A stretch of DNA of 64,000 bases, taken from Xenopus tropicalis. Taxonomy: Eukaryota; Chordata; Amphibia; Anura; Pipidae. Below are positions 9,622 through 20,640 of this stretch, one piece after another. Both the position numbers and the translations under genes were made by a program. Positions within the stretch are counted from its first letter, which is position 1, and the number at the start of each line of letters is the position of its first letter. The notes beneath the pieces are model-generated. The model was not told the origin of the DNA. It saw nothing but the letters and a program-made list of their open reading frames with translations, and did not search any database. The DNA lies in assembly GCF_000004195.4 (NCBI RefSeq), contig NC_030686.2:44317961-44381960 (forward strand), written 5' to 3'.

Positions 9622-12600
9622 ATGGAAGAATTGCATCGGGAAACCATGGAGCCCCGGGGAGCCCCCGCTACCCTAAACATCCCCACTCCCCGGAGCGGCC
9701 CTCCTAGCCCTGGGCTCGCCTGCTCCGGATCCCGTTCTCCCCGCAGCCCAGGCCCCCAGGAGCCGTCAGGCCGGACGGGAAGCAAGTGGGTCCGGTTGAA
9801 TGTGGGCGGCACGTATTTCTTGAGCACCAAGCAGACCCTGTGTCGGGATCCCAAGTCCTTTCTATACCGCCTGTGCCAGGAGGACCCGGATCTGGACTCG
9901 GACAAGGTGCCCCCGGTTTTATACTATTTGTCTGCATTATTCTTACTGTGTGTGTGGGGGGTGCACCCAACTAGTGCAAAGGGGCAGTCATCCCATTGGT
10001 TATACTCTGTCTCTTACTGGCACTTACATGTACCCTTGCCCTCACATGTACCCTTGCCCTTACATGTACCCTTGCCCTTACATGTACCCTTGCCCTCACA
10101 TGTACCCTTGCCCTCACATGTACCCTTGCCCTCACATGTACCCTTGCCCTCACATGTACCCTTGCCCTCACATGTACCCTTGCCCTCACATGTACCCTTG
10201 CCCTCACATGTACCCTTGCCCTCACATGTACCCTTGCCCTCACATGTACCCTTGCCCTCACATGTACCCTTGCCCACAGTTATATTACCCTCAGCCTCAT
10301 ATGTGGCACTGCCATGTACCAGAGATAGCTAGCCGGCACCCTGCCTGTATTACCCGTGGCATCGCTAGGTGTTACCGGCACTGCCATGTACCAGAGATAG
10401 CTAGCCGGCACCCTGCCTGTATTACCCGTGGCATCGCTAGGTGTTACCGGCACTGCCATGTACCAGAGATAGCTAGCCGGCACCCTGCCTGTATTACCCG
10501 TGGCATCGCTAGGTGTTACCAGCACTGCCATGTACCAGAGATAGCTAGCCGGCACCCTGCCTGTATTACCCGTGGCATCGCTAGGTGTTACTGGCACTGC
10601 CATGTACCAGAGATAACTAGCCGGCACTCTGCCTGTAATCCAGCACAGTGAGTTTAGTTATTGCTTTTCTGCATCCCACTGAACAAGACATAAGGGGATT
10701 ATACAAGAAAAGGCACTAAGTTTTCCCAGGAGCAGAAACCTATAGTAACCAATTGACAGGTATCATTTACTGGTCACAAACATCTTATTGGTTGCTATGG
10801 ATTACTGCTAAAGGGCAAACTTTGTGCCTTTTTATATATGGGGGATAGTGATTAGTACATTAGGTTGTTCCCCCAGTAAGTGATGCCAGCGTCACAGCTC
10901 CCTCTGTGCCATCAACACGGATCCCGTACAACAAGCATTTACTCACAGGAGAGGGGCTAAGCACAACTAACAGTGACAGTATGGTTCCATAGGGTGGGCA
11001 CAAACTAAACAAGCAGGAACGGCACCACAAGACTATTATACACTGTAAATGGCATAGTTTCTAGACCAGGGAGCAATAAATCCACACACCCGGAAACTTG
11101 TGCACCTGTTTGTATACAAAATGCTGCCTATAAACCCATCTACACTGATATTTTTAGTCTTTAGCTTATATGTTTCAAATTCCAGCAGAATAAATAGCAT
11201 TGCTCCATAGAGACACCTTTCTTTGGTTTGCTTACTGTCTTGTTGCCCTCTCAGGACGAGACGGGGGCGTATCTCATTGATCGAGACCCCACCTACTTTG
11301 GTCCCATCCTGAATTATCTCCGGCATGGGAAACTGATCCTCAATAAAGAGCTAGCAGAGGAAGGTAAGTTTATATACTAAGGGCTGTGGCACACGAGGAG
11401 ATTTGTCGCCAGCGATTTTTAAAAGAGCGATTTGGCGACAAGACGAGCGTCAAGACACCAATGCTAAATCAATGGAAATCGCCAGCGTCAAAACATACGA
11501 GGCTACTTCAAATCGCCTGCTGTTTCAAATCACACACAGACCCTTTTCTGAGCGACTTGAGTAAACATGAGGGGGGTCAACTCGCATGAAATCTCTTCGT
11601 GGGTATTGTCGTGGCGACTTGTCGCCAAAGCACCAGGGGGAAAAAACGCAGGTGACAAATCTCCTCGTGTGCCAGAGCCCTAAGGCTGCTATGTCTGTTC
11701 CTTGCCCCGGGGGATAAACACTGGAGGCCATCACATCAGCATTGTCTATTTTAGTAGCCGTGACAAGTAGCTGCTACTAGTAGCTCTCTATCGAGCTACT
11801 AGTAGCAGCTACTTGTTGTGGCTACTAAAACAGACAATGCTGATCATTTACTGATAATTGTCTGTGTGTGTTTAGCAGAGGCAATTCTCAGTATTGTCTA
11901 TGGCAGGTTTTTTTTTGGCGTTTAGTAGCCATGACAAGTAGCTGCTACTAGTAACCCAGTGTGTCTTCACCCTAAGGGAGATGGCACACGGGGGGATTAG
12001 TCGCCCACAATAAATCCTTGCTATTGCAGGCGACTTATCTCTCTGAAATGCCATCCCACCGACAAGAATGTAAATCGCCGCAGGGATGGCATACAAGTCG
12101 CTTCGGTTTTCCCAAAGTCGCCTGAAGTTTCCTTGAGAGGCAAAAGACACCCGCGGTAGCAAAGATTTATCTTGGGCGACTAATCTCCCCGTCTGCCACT
12201 GCCCTAAGGGTGAAGACACACAGAGCTACTAGTAGCAGCTACTTGTCACAGAAATAGACAATGCTGATCATTTACTGATAACTGTCTCTACGTGTGTTTT
12301 GCAGAGGTAATTCTCAGTATTGTCTATGGCAGGGGATTTTCTGGAGTTTAGTAGACGTGACAAGTAGCTGCTACTAAGTAGCTCTGTGTGTCTTCACCCT
12401 AAATGATAACTACATAACCAGGGAGGATTGTACCCCCCCCCACCAATTAACATGGCTGAATGATGCTGTATTCCTGCTGCGAGTGAAAATTCCACTCTAG
12501 GTGCTTTCGTTATTTCTCTGTATAGACACAGATTTACATCAGCTGAGGCTGAGGGATAAGGAGAGTAACCTTAACCTTAACCTCTCCTTCTGCTCAATAT

Positions 12601-15600
12601 GAATGCAGTTTAATAGGGAATTTTAGAAATATTCAGGGTATAATTTTTTCTTTTTTCATTCTGAAAAGGACCTGGGTATTCCCTGACAGTATAGCATAAT
12701 GTTTACCCATTCGCATTGCATGTTTGTGTCTCCCACCCAGGTGTCCTAGAGGAAGCAGAGTTTTATAACATTGCATCTCTGGTCCGGTTAGTTAAGGAGC
12801 GGATCCGTGATAATGAGAACCGAACTTCGCAGGTACAGTGGGTGGCAAGTAATGGAAAGGTGCTTCTATGTAGGAAATATAGCTCTGCTTTTGTATAAAG
12901 ATGTCTGTTTATTTATAAAGGTGCAATGTACAATTTATACCTAAATGAAAAGCAGAAAATTGCCATAAAATGCATCCATATTTCAAAAGATCTGCCCTCA
13001 TATTTCATATGCAAGGCAGGGTACATTTGTATGACAGGGCAGGAAGTGCAGTATTTTTTGTGCACAATGTAGTGCACAATGTAGTTCCTTTCTTTTACCC
13101 CACTAGCGATTCACTTTATTGCTGATGGGAAGGCATTCGGGGAAAACTTGAGGCAAAACAGTTAACGTTTAAATTATTTTTAGTAGCTGGGGCTGAGTGC
13201 CACTATAAGTGCTCTGCCCAAGCAGCTGGTATATATAGAGTGGCTGAGTGCCCCTATAAGTGCTCTGCCCAAGCAGCTGGTATATATAGAGTGGCTGAGT
13301 GCCCCTATAAGTGCTGTGCCCAAGCAGCTGGTATATATAGAGTGGCTGGGGCTGAGTGCCCCTATAAGTGAGGTGCCCAAGCAGCTGGTATATATAGAGT
13401 GGCTGGGGCTGAGTGGCCCTGTAAGTGCTCTGCCCAAGCAGCTGGTATATATAGAGTGGCTGGGGCTGAGTGGCCCTATAAGTGCTGTACCCAAGCAGCT
13501 GGTATATATAGAGTGGCTGGGGCTGAGTGCCCCTATAAGTGCTCTGCCCAAGCAGCTGGTATATATAGAGTGTCTGGGGCTGAGTGGCCCTATAAGTGCT
13601 GTGCCCAAGCAGCTGGTATATATAGAGTGGCTGGGGCTGAGTGGCCCTATAAGTGCTGTGCCCAAGCAGCTGGTATATATAGAGTGGCTGGGGCTGAGTG
13701 GCCCTATAAGTGCTGTGCCCAAGCAGCTGGTATATATAGAGTGGCTGGGGCTGAGTGCCCCTATAAGTGCTCTGCCCAAGCAGCTGGTATATATAGAATG
13801 GCTGGGGCTGAGTGCCCCTATAAGTGCTGTGCCCAAGCAGCTGGTATATATAGAATGGCTGGGGCTGAGTGCCCCTATAAGTGCTGTGCCCAAGCAGCTG
13901 GTATATATAGAATGGCTGGGGCTGAGTGCCCCTATAAGTGCTGTGCCCAAGCAGCTGGTATATATAGAATGGCTGGGGCTGAGTGGCCCTATAAGTGCTC
14001 TGCCCAAGCAGCTGGTATATATAGAGTGGCTGGGGCTGAGTGGCCCTATAAGTGCTGTGCCCAAGCAGCTGGTATATATAGAGTGGCTGGGGCTGAGTGG
14101 CCCTATAAGTGCTGTGCCCAAGCAGCTGGTATATATAGAGTGGCTGGGGCTGAGTGCCCCTATAAGTGCTCTGCCCAAGCAGCTGGTATATATAGAATGG
14201 CTGGGGCAGAGTGCCAAAAGTGCTTTGCTTGGTCGTTCAAAAAGCACCTTGCACTAAACCCTTCTTTTTCCCGTAGGGTCCTGTGAAACACGTGTACAGA
14301 GTGCTGCAATGTCAAGAGGAGGAGCTCACTCAGATGGTGTCGACCATGTCAGATGGATGGAAATTTGAGCAGGTGACCGTAACGGAGAAGCGAGGGGGTT
14401 GCAGGGACTCTGCCTCCTTATCTTGCTGTGGCAGGAATCACACCTGTGCTAATAAGTTATACACACTCTTCATCCTCCTCTTTTCTCTCATCCTACCATG
14501 ACCGTACAAGTCATGTTTCTCTATCTGGGCACGTTGCGCCTGTTGTTTTCTTCACTTGGACTTTACTGTAGAAGATAAGCAACTCCCACCTAATGAGAAG
14601 TAAATGTCTTGTGGCACACACATGGTGTTTCTCTGATCTCTTGTGGTGTACTGTGTATCCATACATCGTGTCCATGATTTCTCTGCCTGCATGACCCCTT
14701 CTCAACAACGCCATAGTGATGGGTAGTGACGTCTCCTTCCATCCGTTGGCATAATTATGCATGTTGCTCGCGCACCTCTCATCTCCCTGTTAATGAGTTA
14801 GGTTGTCTCTGCCTTTGGAAGTCTCTCTTTGCTGCTGGACACTGGATCCCACAGGTTCATTACACAAAACTACCATTCTCCCCTCAGCTCATTAGTATTG
14901 GATCTTCCTACAACTACGGCAACGAGGACCAGGCGGAGTTCCTGTGCGTGGTGTCCCGGGAGCTCAACAACTCCACTAATGGCCTGGTCATAGAGCCCAG
15001 CGAGAAGGCCAAGGTGAGCATTGCTTTTGCGGTGAGGCCTGTTATGTACAGCTTGTAGTGTAATTTTATCACAAATGAGCCACCCATAGAGTGTTTTGTT
15101 TCTTGGAGGTCCATCCTTGGACCACGCCCCACTCTTATCTACTGTAGAAGTCATTTAGCCACATCTCCAAGAATATCTAAGATAACAACCAACATTGCTC
15201 TTCAAATTTCAATCTGGGCCTTTGGGTGTATGTAGGAAAGCAAACAGGCATTACTCTAGCTAGCATACAGGATGAGCTCCCCGTGCCACTGGACCTCCCT
15301 ATCACTGTTACAAGAGCAATGGCTTTTATTGTTCTTTAATTTACGTCTCCTTCGTGGTTCCATGTTGGGTCAGACCTACCCAGAGATCAGAACAAGGTAA
15401 CTTTTAGGGCTCTGGTACACGGGGAGATTAGTCGCCCGCGGCAAAACTCCCTGCTCGCTGGCGACTAATCTCCCCGAGTTGCCTTCCCCCTGCCATCCCA
15501 CCGGCGAACATGTAAGTCGCCGGCGGGATGGCAGACGCGGCGGTGCGATTTCGCGCAAATCGCCGAAAAAGACTCGCGAGGCTTACATGTTCGCCGGTGG

Positions 15601-16666
15601 GATGGCAGGGGGAAGGCAACTCGGGGAGATAAGTCGCCCGCAAGCAGGGAGTTTTGCCGCGGGCGACTAATCTCCCCGTGTACCAGAGCCCTTAGGGTGA
15701 AGACACACTGGGCTACTAGTAGCAGCTACTTGTCATGACTACTAAGGGCAGGGGTACACAGGGAGATTAGTAGCGCCACGACAAATCTCCCTTGTCGCAG
15801 GCAACTAATCTCCCGAAAATGGCACTGCGATTTGCTGAAATCGCTGAAGTTGCCTTGAGAGGAAACTTTGGCGATTTCGGCGCCACGTATGCCATCCCAC
15901 TGGCGATTTATATTTTCACCGGTGAGATGTCATATCGGGGGGTTTAGTCGCCCGCAACAAGGGAGATTTGTTGCGGGCAACTAAACTCCCTTGTGTGCCA
16001 GAGCCCTTAAGACTGTGACAGATGGGGGCTACTAAACTCCCTCATGTGCCAGAGCCATAAATGCCAGAAAATCCCCTGCCATAGACCATACTGAGAATTG
16101 CCTCTGCTAAACACACATAGATAATTATCACTAAATAATCAGCATTGTCTATTTTTGTAGCACGACAAGTAGCTGCTACTAGTAGCTCTGTGTGTCTTCA
16201 CACTTCAAAAATTTGATCTTAACAGTGACCCACAAGTATCGGCACAACAAAAGTGAATTCAGTCCAGCTTTTACTCTAATTGTCCTTCAGATTGGGTCCC
16301 CTGCAAATGGTCCAGAACTAAGAAACTTGTAGTATGTGTAGTATCTGGTGTAGCATGTCTGAGGCCTTGATTATGCTAAAAACATGATGTCTTGTGAAGT
16401 CGTCACTGGAAACCTTGGGCAGGCTGGGGTCTATTAGAATCTCTAGGAGGGCAACATCCAGCCCTGGGGTCTTCAGCTGGACTGCCTTTATCTAAGGTAA
16501 CAAAGAACTGTTTAATGCCAATGTGACCACCACCTGTGTCCATGTACATACAACCTCACTACTATAGCAGTTATTTAATCTTTTTTTACTATAAGTTAAA
16601 GTTTCGATTTTTTGTCTTCTTTCCATTTTTCTCCAGATACTCCAGGAGCGTGGGTCTCGGATGTGA
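9622..16666 (+). CDS. kctd2: BTB/POZ (T1) domain protein KCTD2, Cullin-3 adaptor
   Basis: Six coding exons: 9622-9906, 11255-11363, 12741-12832, 14277-14372, 14888-15013 and 16637-16666, all with GT-AG borders and matching phases. They give 245 aa. Residues 1-54 are a low-complexity Pro/Ser/Gly region. The T1/BTB domain starts at about residue 55 ([11 protein letters not shown]) and runs through [20 protein letters not shown] to about residue 155. The C-terminal half contains [20 protein letters not shown] and ends [13 protein letters not shown]2, KCTD5 and KCTD17 form pentamers that recruit Cullin-3 for ubiquitination, with G-protein beta-gamma among reported targets. After exon 1 the protein is nearly identical to mammalian KCTD2; the N terminus diverges, as is usual. 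The start chosen is the first ATG in frame before the T1 domain; an in-frame GTG frame further upstream is not supported. Introns 1 and 3 hold minisatellites, and introns 2 and 5 hold stacked MITEs. Confidence 0.97.
10024..10278. repeat. 18-bp minisatellite in kctd2 intron 1
   Basis: About 14 copies of CATGTACCCTTGCCCTCA, with a CTTA variant near 10060-10080. Because 18 is a multiple of three, all frames stay open here. The resulting ORFs are not genes. Confidence 0.95.
10305..10640. repeat. 72-bp tandem repeat in kctd2 intron 1
   Basis: About 4.6 copies of a 72-bp unit (CACTGCCATGTACCAGAG ... GCATCGCTAGGTGTTACC). It starts almost directly after the 18-bp array and shares the CATGTACC word with it, so the two arrays may have a common seed. 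Confidence 0.92.
10641..11254. other. 3' part of kctd2 intron 1
   Basis: Unremarkable intronic sequence with no recognisable gene or repeat family. It ends at the acceptor CCCTCTCAG before exon 2. Confidence 0.5.
11381..11680. mobile_element. Palindromic MITE, 'GGGCTCTGGCACACG' family, 17 bp from a splice donor
   Basis: The ends GGGCTGTGGCACACGAGGAG and CTCCTCGTGTGCCAGAGCCC are inverted repeats. TAA flanks both sides (11378-11380 and 11681-11683). The element starts 17 bp past the exon 2 donor of kctd2 at 11364. Relatives are at 11976, 15407, 48797 and 61453. Confidence 0.85.
11745..12402. mobile_element. Chain of three palindromic MITEs joined at TAA sites
   Basis: The first element (about 11745-11972, 'GTGTGTCTTCACCC' family) is followed by TAA. 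Next comes 11976-12204 ('GGCACACGGGG' family), TAA, then 12208-12399 (again the GGGTGAAGACACAC family) and TAA. Each junction trinucleotide 11973-11975, 12205-12207 and 12400-12402 serves as the flank of two elements. All lie in kctd2 intron 2. Confidence 0.8.
13185..14215. repeat. 57-bp minisatellite in kctd2 intron 3
   Basis: About 18 units of 57 bp (GGCTGGGGCTGAGTGCCCCT ... CAAGCAGCTGGTATATATAG). The first units are 51 bp and lack a six-base piece. The array ends 61 bp before exon 4. Each unit has a TATATATAG run. Since 57 and 51 are multiples of three, three frames stay open along the whole array and create false ORFs of about 300-355 aa. Confidence 0.95.
15407..15691. mobile_element. Palindromic MITE, 'GGGCTCTGGTACACG' family
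   Basis: Near-perfect inverted arms: GGGCTCTGGTACACGGGGAG at the left and its complement at the right. TTA flanks both sides (15404-15406 and 15692-15694). It lies in kctd2 intron 5, and the next element begins immediately after its right TTA. Confidence 0.88.
15695..16205. mobile_element. Nested MITE: 'GGGTGAAGACACAC' element containing another palindrome
   Basis: The outer element starts GGGTGAAGACACAC and ends near GTGTGTCTTCACAC, with internal AGTAGCAGCTACTTG and CAGCATTGTCTATTTT shared with 33588-33786 and 39940-40135. A second palindrome of the 'GTACACAGGGAGATTAG' type (about 15745-16010) is inserted inside it. It is in kctd2 intron 5. Confidence 0.75.
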
Positions 16667-17960
16667 GAAGTTGGGGATGGGATCCAATACTGGGTCGTAC
16701 CCACTGGCTTTTCACCAAAGCCCTTAGTGACTGTGGAACTCAAGCGCTGTATTGCTTTGTTTCCCCGCTCCCTCTGCAGGCCTTAATGCCCCTCGTGCTG
16801 GAGGGACGCAACGCGTGTGTAGTACAGAGGACTGTGCCCTGTCAATGTTACCTCGCCCCTATGGGCTTGTGCTGTTTTTGTTGTTAGGTTGTGTACGTAT
16901 AATGTTACGGTTATGGGGGATGGGGGATAATAATGAATTGAGGGCTTGTCCCTTCTATGCTTGGGGTTTATTGTGTTCCAGTCTGTATTGTTCTTTATGT
17001 GGAGCCTGTTCTAAGGAAGGAAACAAATTCTGCTCTACTGTTGGAACCTGGAAAGGATTTCAGAGCCTAAAAGGAGAATCTCTGGACTTTCCCTTGGATA
17101 TTTCTTTTTCTGACAGTTGCCAAATATCCTGCTTTGTTTTCTTTCCAAAGTGCTATGTCCTGAGCTGTCTCTCCCATTATAAGTCTGGGGATAAATCTTA
17201 TGTGCTGACTTAGGAATGCCCCAGTCTGTGTTATGGGGTGGGGGGGTAATCACAAACAGTAAACTGGACATTGTAATGGCAAAAAAATGCTGCCTACTCT
17301 ATTATGTTTTCTGTGAAGATTGCACAAAGCAGCACCCCGGATATTTGCATGCTTGCCCATCCTTGCACCCTGCTCTGTTTTGGAGGCAGTGTTTTTATCT
17401 TTTTTTGTTTGCCAGTCCCCTAAGTTCATCCAGCAAATCAATGGTTGTGGGACACACTGTTCATTGCAAGGCTAGGGTGAAGCCCTATTTTATATTGTCA
17501 TCGTATGGGGGCATATTAACAGTCTTCACATAAGCTGTCGATTGCCAATGTGAATTTTACTGCAAATGCCCAATTGGAATACCCCCCCCCCCCCCCCCCC
17601 ACAGTTACCAGCTCGTTGACTGTGCAGTGTTACCTATTAAGTAGACTTCATGGTAATGCCTACCCCCACTGTGTAATTAAATTATTTGTAAACTATCTCT
17701 AATTGCATGAATATATTATTAGTTTTAGAATAATATGCCTTAGGGAGCAGTTGAACGGGAGCGATGAAATAACGAATCAGTGTGTGCACATTTCTCTGAT
17801 TGTAAGACCACAGCGCACTCCTTGGCCGCCCTGAATTTCCAGCCCTTTCTATGGTTGTTCTGAAGTCCCATTTAGTGCATTCCACAACGGATCCTATGCA
17901 GTTTCCTCATATTTACATTTGCCTGTATTAAATATAATAACTTATATATGCCTCTTTATA
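16667..17960 (+). other. kctd2: Probable kctd2 3' UTR
   Basis: Sequence directly after the kctd2 stop shows no transposon family seen elsewhere in the window, as expected for a 3' UTR. It contains a 19-base C run at 17582-17600. A possible ATTAAA-type signal lies near 17925-17935. The true 3' end is not certain. Confidence 0.45.
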
Positions 17961-18607
17961 GCCTGGTTTCATTGTAATGTTATCAATGACTACAAAAGAC
18001 CAAAGTTGTGACAACATCGTTACTAATAGTACTGAAAACAAAGAAAGGGAAAGAAGGATGGGGCACAACATTCCGTACAGGGGCAAAAGTCCAATATTAT
18101 CTTGCTAACTATCAATATAGCAAACTGCTGCCTTAGGACTCGCAGTGGTCAAAATGCCACTGCCCTACCTACCACTGAAATTACAAAGTATATTCCACAG
18201 TACAGCACCATTTCAAAATAAAATAAATATGGATTATACCATAATCCATTTTCAAGCATTGGCAACCAAACCCAGGAGCAAACACCAAGCCAGCGTTTAA
18301 ATTATGGAGGAGTGAAATCTCTAACCCAAGCAGCAATACCGGCCACCCTAAGAATGGCTTGATTATGGGTCACTGGACTGGTGCAAAATTGTGCTTTTTT
18401 GTTCTTGGTTAGTTAATGAAGTCCAAGGCTTTGCACAATGCTTTATTACACATAGCTGCAGGATTTGCTAGTGCCAGAGAAAATCATTATCAGGGGGCTA
18501 AAGTACAAACCATGTCGGATTCAGTTTAAGTATTATATATATATATAATTATATTCCATTGTTGCAAAGAAGATCCCCACTCACAGGGCTTGTTAGTTGT
18601 TAGAGTT
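17961..18607. other. Intergenic, no gene seen
   Basis: AT-rich intergenic DNA downstream of kctd2 with a short (TA)n run near 18533-18550. No recognisable ORF or repeat family was found. Confidence 0.5.
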
Positions 18608-18638
18608 TAAAGGGGTGGTTCACATTAGTTAACTCTTA

Positions 18639-18995
18639 GGGGCTGATTTACTTACCCACGAACGGGTCGAATGGAGTCCGATTGCGTTTTTTTCGTAATG
18701 ATCGGTATTTTGCGATTTTTTCGTATGTTATTTTTTCGGATTCTTTACGAATTTTTCGTTACCAATACGATTTTTGCGTAAAAACGCGAGTTTTCGTATC
18801 CATTACGAAAGTTGCGTAAAAAGTTGCGCATTTTTCGTAGCGTTAAAACTTACGCGAAAAGTTGCGCATTTTTCGTAGCGTTAAAACTTACGCGAAAAGT
18901 TGCGCATTTTTCGTAGCCTTAAGTTTTAACGCTACGAAAAATGCGCAACTTTTTACGCAACTTTCGTAATGGATACGAAAAACTCGTGTTTTTAC
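18639..18995. mobile_element. Palindromic 'CCCACGAACGGGTCG' element, right end lost
   Basis: Long inverted arms rich in TTTTTCGTA and CGCGAAAAGTTGCGCA words. The left end GGGGCTGATTTACT is present. The right arm stops short and passes into host text at about 18996, so the right terminus has been deleted. Full copies are at 23256 and 37917. Confidence 0.7.
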
Positions 18996-19267
18996 AGCCA
19001 AAAACGATTGCTCCGTGAGGCTACAGTTTTATTGTTATTTTTACTTTTTATTACTTATTTTTTTAAGTAAGATTCTCTTCTATTCATATTCCAGACTCTC
19101 ATTAAAACCATTTCCTGGTTGCTATGGTAATTTGGACCCTACCAACCAGATAGCTGCTGAAATTCCAAACTGGAGAGCTGCTAAACAAAAAGTGAAATAA
19201 AAAAACTACAAATAATAAAACACGAAGACCAGTTGCAAATTGTCTCAGAATATTACCCTCTACACCA

Positions 19268-19905
19268 GTGATCCCCAACCAGTGGCTCAGGGACAACATG
19301 TTGCTCCCCAACCCCTTGGATGTTGCTCTCAGTGCCCCCAAACCAGGGAGTTATTTTTGAATTCCTGACTTGGGGGCAAGTTTTGGTTGAATAAAAACAA
19401 GATTTCCTACCAAATAAAGCCCCTGTAAGCTGATAGGGTGCATAGAGGCTGCCTTATAGCTAATCTTAAGGCCCCCATACACGGGCCGACTCTAGCTGAC
19501 GATATCAGTCCATTAGACAGATTCGGCAGCTAATCGGCCCGTGTATGGGCACTACCGAAGGGCCTGCCCGACCGATATCTGGCCTGAAATCATGCAGATA
19601 TCGATCGGGCAGGTTAGAAAATCTAGTCAGATCGGGGAGCGCATCGGCTTGTTGATGCGGTTCCCGGACCGACTTTGCCTATACCCGTCATTATAATTCA
19701 ATCATTTAGCCCCACCCGTAGGTGGGGGATATTGGGAGAAGATCTGCACGCTTGGTGACATCGCCAAGCGAGTGGATCTGAAGGTGTATGGGGCCTTTAG
19801 CCCTTATTTGGCACCTCCATGAACCTTTATGGTGCTCGTGTTGCTCCCCAAGTCTTTTTACATTTGACTGTGGCTCACGAGTAAGAAAGGTTGGGGACCC
19901 CTGAT
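19268..19905. mobile_element. hAT MITE ('GATCCCCAACC') with diverged 8-bp duplication
   Basis: The ends CAGTGATCCCCAACC and GGTTGGGGACCCCTG are inverted repeats. Flanks CTCTACAC and ATCTACAT agree at six of eight positions. The flanking text matches an internal site of the host T2-type element. The minus-strand open frame at its left edge is also found in the copy at 34937, so it is repeat-derived. Confidence 0.8.
19469..19796. mobile_element. Palindromic 'CCCATACACGGGCC' MITE inside the hAT element
   Basis: The ends AGGCCCCCATACAC and GTGTATGGGGCCT are inverted repeats. TTA flanks both sides (19466-19468 and 19797-19799). It splits the hAT sequence cleanly: GCATAGAGGCTG on the left and CCCTTATTTGGCACC on the right rejoin as in the intact copy at 34937. 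Confidence 0.85.
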
Positions 19906-20640
19906 CTACATCATACTAAATAAAAGTAACAATAAAACTGTAGCAATTGCCTGCCAGGGTCAGTGAACCCCGTTCTAAAGCTGGAAAGAGTCAGAAGAGG
20001 AAGGCAAATAATAAAAAAAAAAAAAAAATGAGGAACTTTTCAGTGAGAATGCGGGACTGTGGGCTGAGCTGTGAAAAGAGGGACTGTCCCACGAAAATTG
20101 GGCCAGTTAGGAGGTATGTAGGGCTGGTGGTCAAGCTAGTAATGGGAAACTTGCTTCCATTCTGTACAGTTCTCACCATGAGAAAATGAAGCCGTGTGTG
20201 TTTTAACTGCCCCAAAGTAAGGAAAGAAGTGCAGTGAGGCATGTATAGCTCCCAATAATGGGATCTATCCTATTGCTGCCGTGCTTGAGAAATGTGATAT
20301 TTGTTTGTTCCCAAGCCACACAGCCCGTCCCGGCCACTGCCGTCTTTCTGCTTTCATTGGGTTTTCAAAGTAATGTATCCGATGTCACATGATAACATAG
20401 TCTTGAATATCGAGCATTTATATGTTGTTGGTTTAGCTGCGCTTTTACTATGCAAGGAATGTTGCTTACCGCTTGTGTACAAGATCTCTGCCATTCAATA
20501 TTAATTAGCCCATTATGTCGGCCTTGTTTTCTCTTTTCCTTCCATTAAATATACAATTACAACCGCAACATATATTCAGATTTGATGTTGGAAATACATT
20601 CATTAGCTTATTATAAAGCAGTGTCCCTGCGCCCATTTGA

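Larger units (their letters stand above)
18608..19960. mobile_element. T2-type MITE with two further transposons inside, one of which is itself invaded
   Basis: The left end TTTAAAGGGGTGGTTCAC is the Xenopus TTAA-type end. Body text such as GTGAGGCTACAG and GGTTGCTATGGTAATTTGG recurs at 22829, 40138, 54752 and 56090. Inside are a palindromic 'CCACGAACGGGTCG' element (18639-18995) and a hAT MITE (19268-19905) whose own middle carries a third element (19469-19796). Confidence 0.75.

Noticed and set aside
13180..14247. 355-aa minus-strand and 313/295-aa plus-strand open frames
   Set aside because: They follow a 57-bp (51-bp) tandem unit divisible by three, so stops are absent by construction. 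No splice or start context, and they overlap a kctd2 intron.
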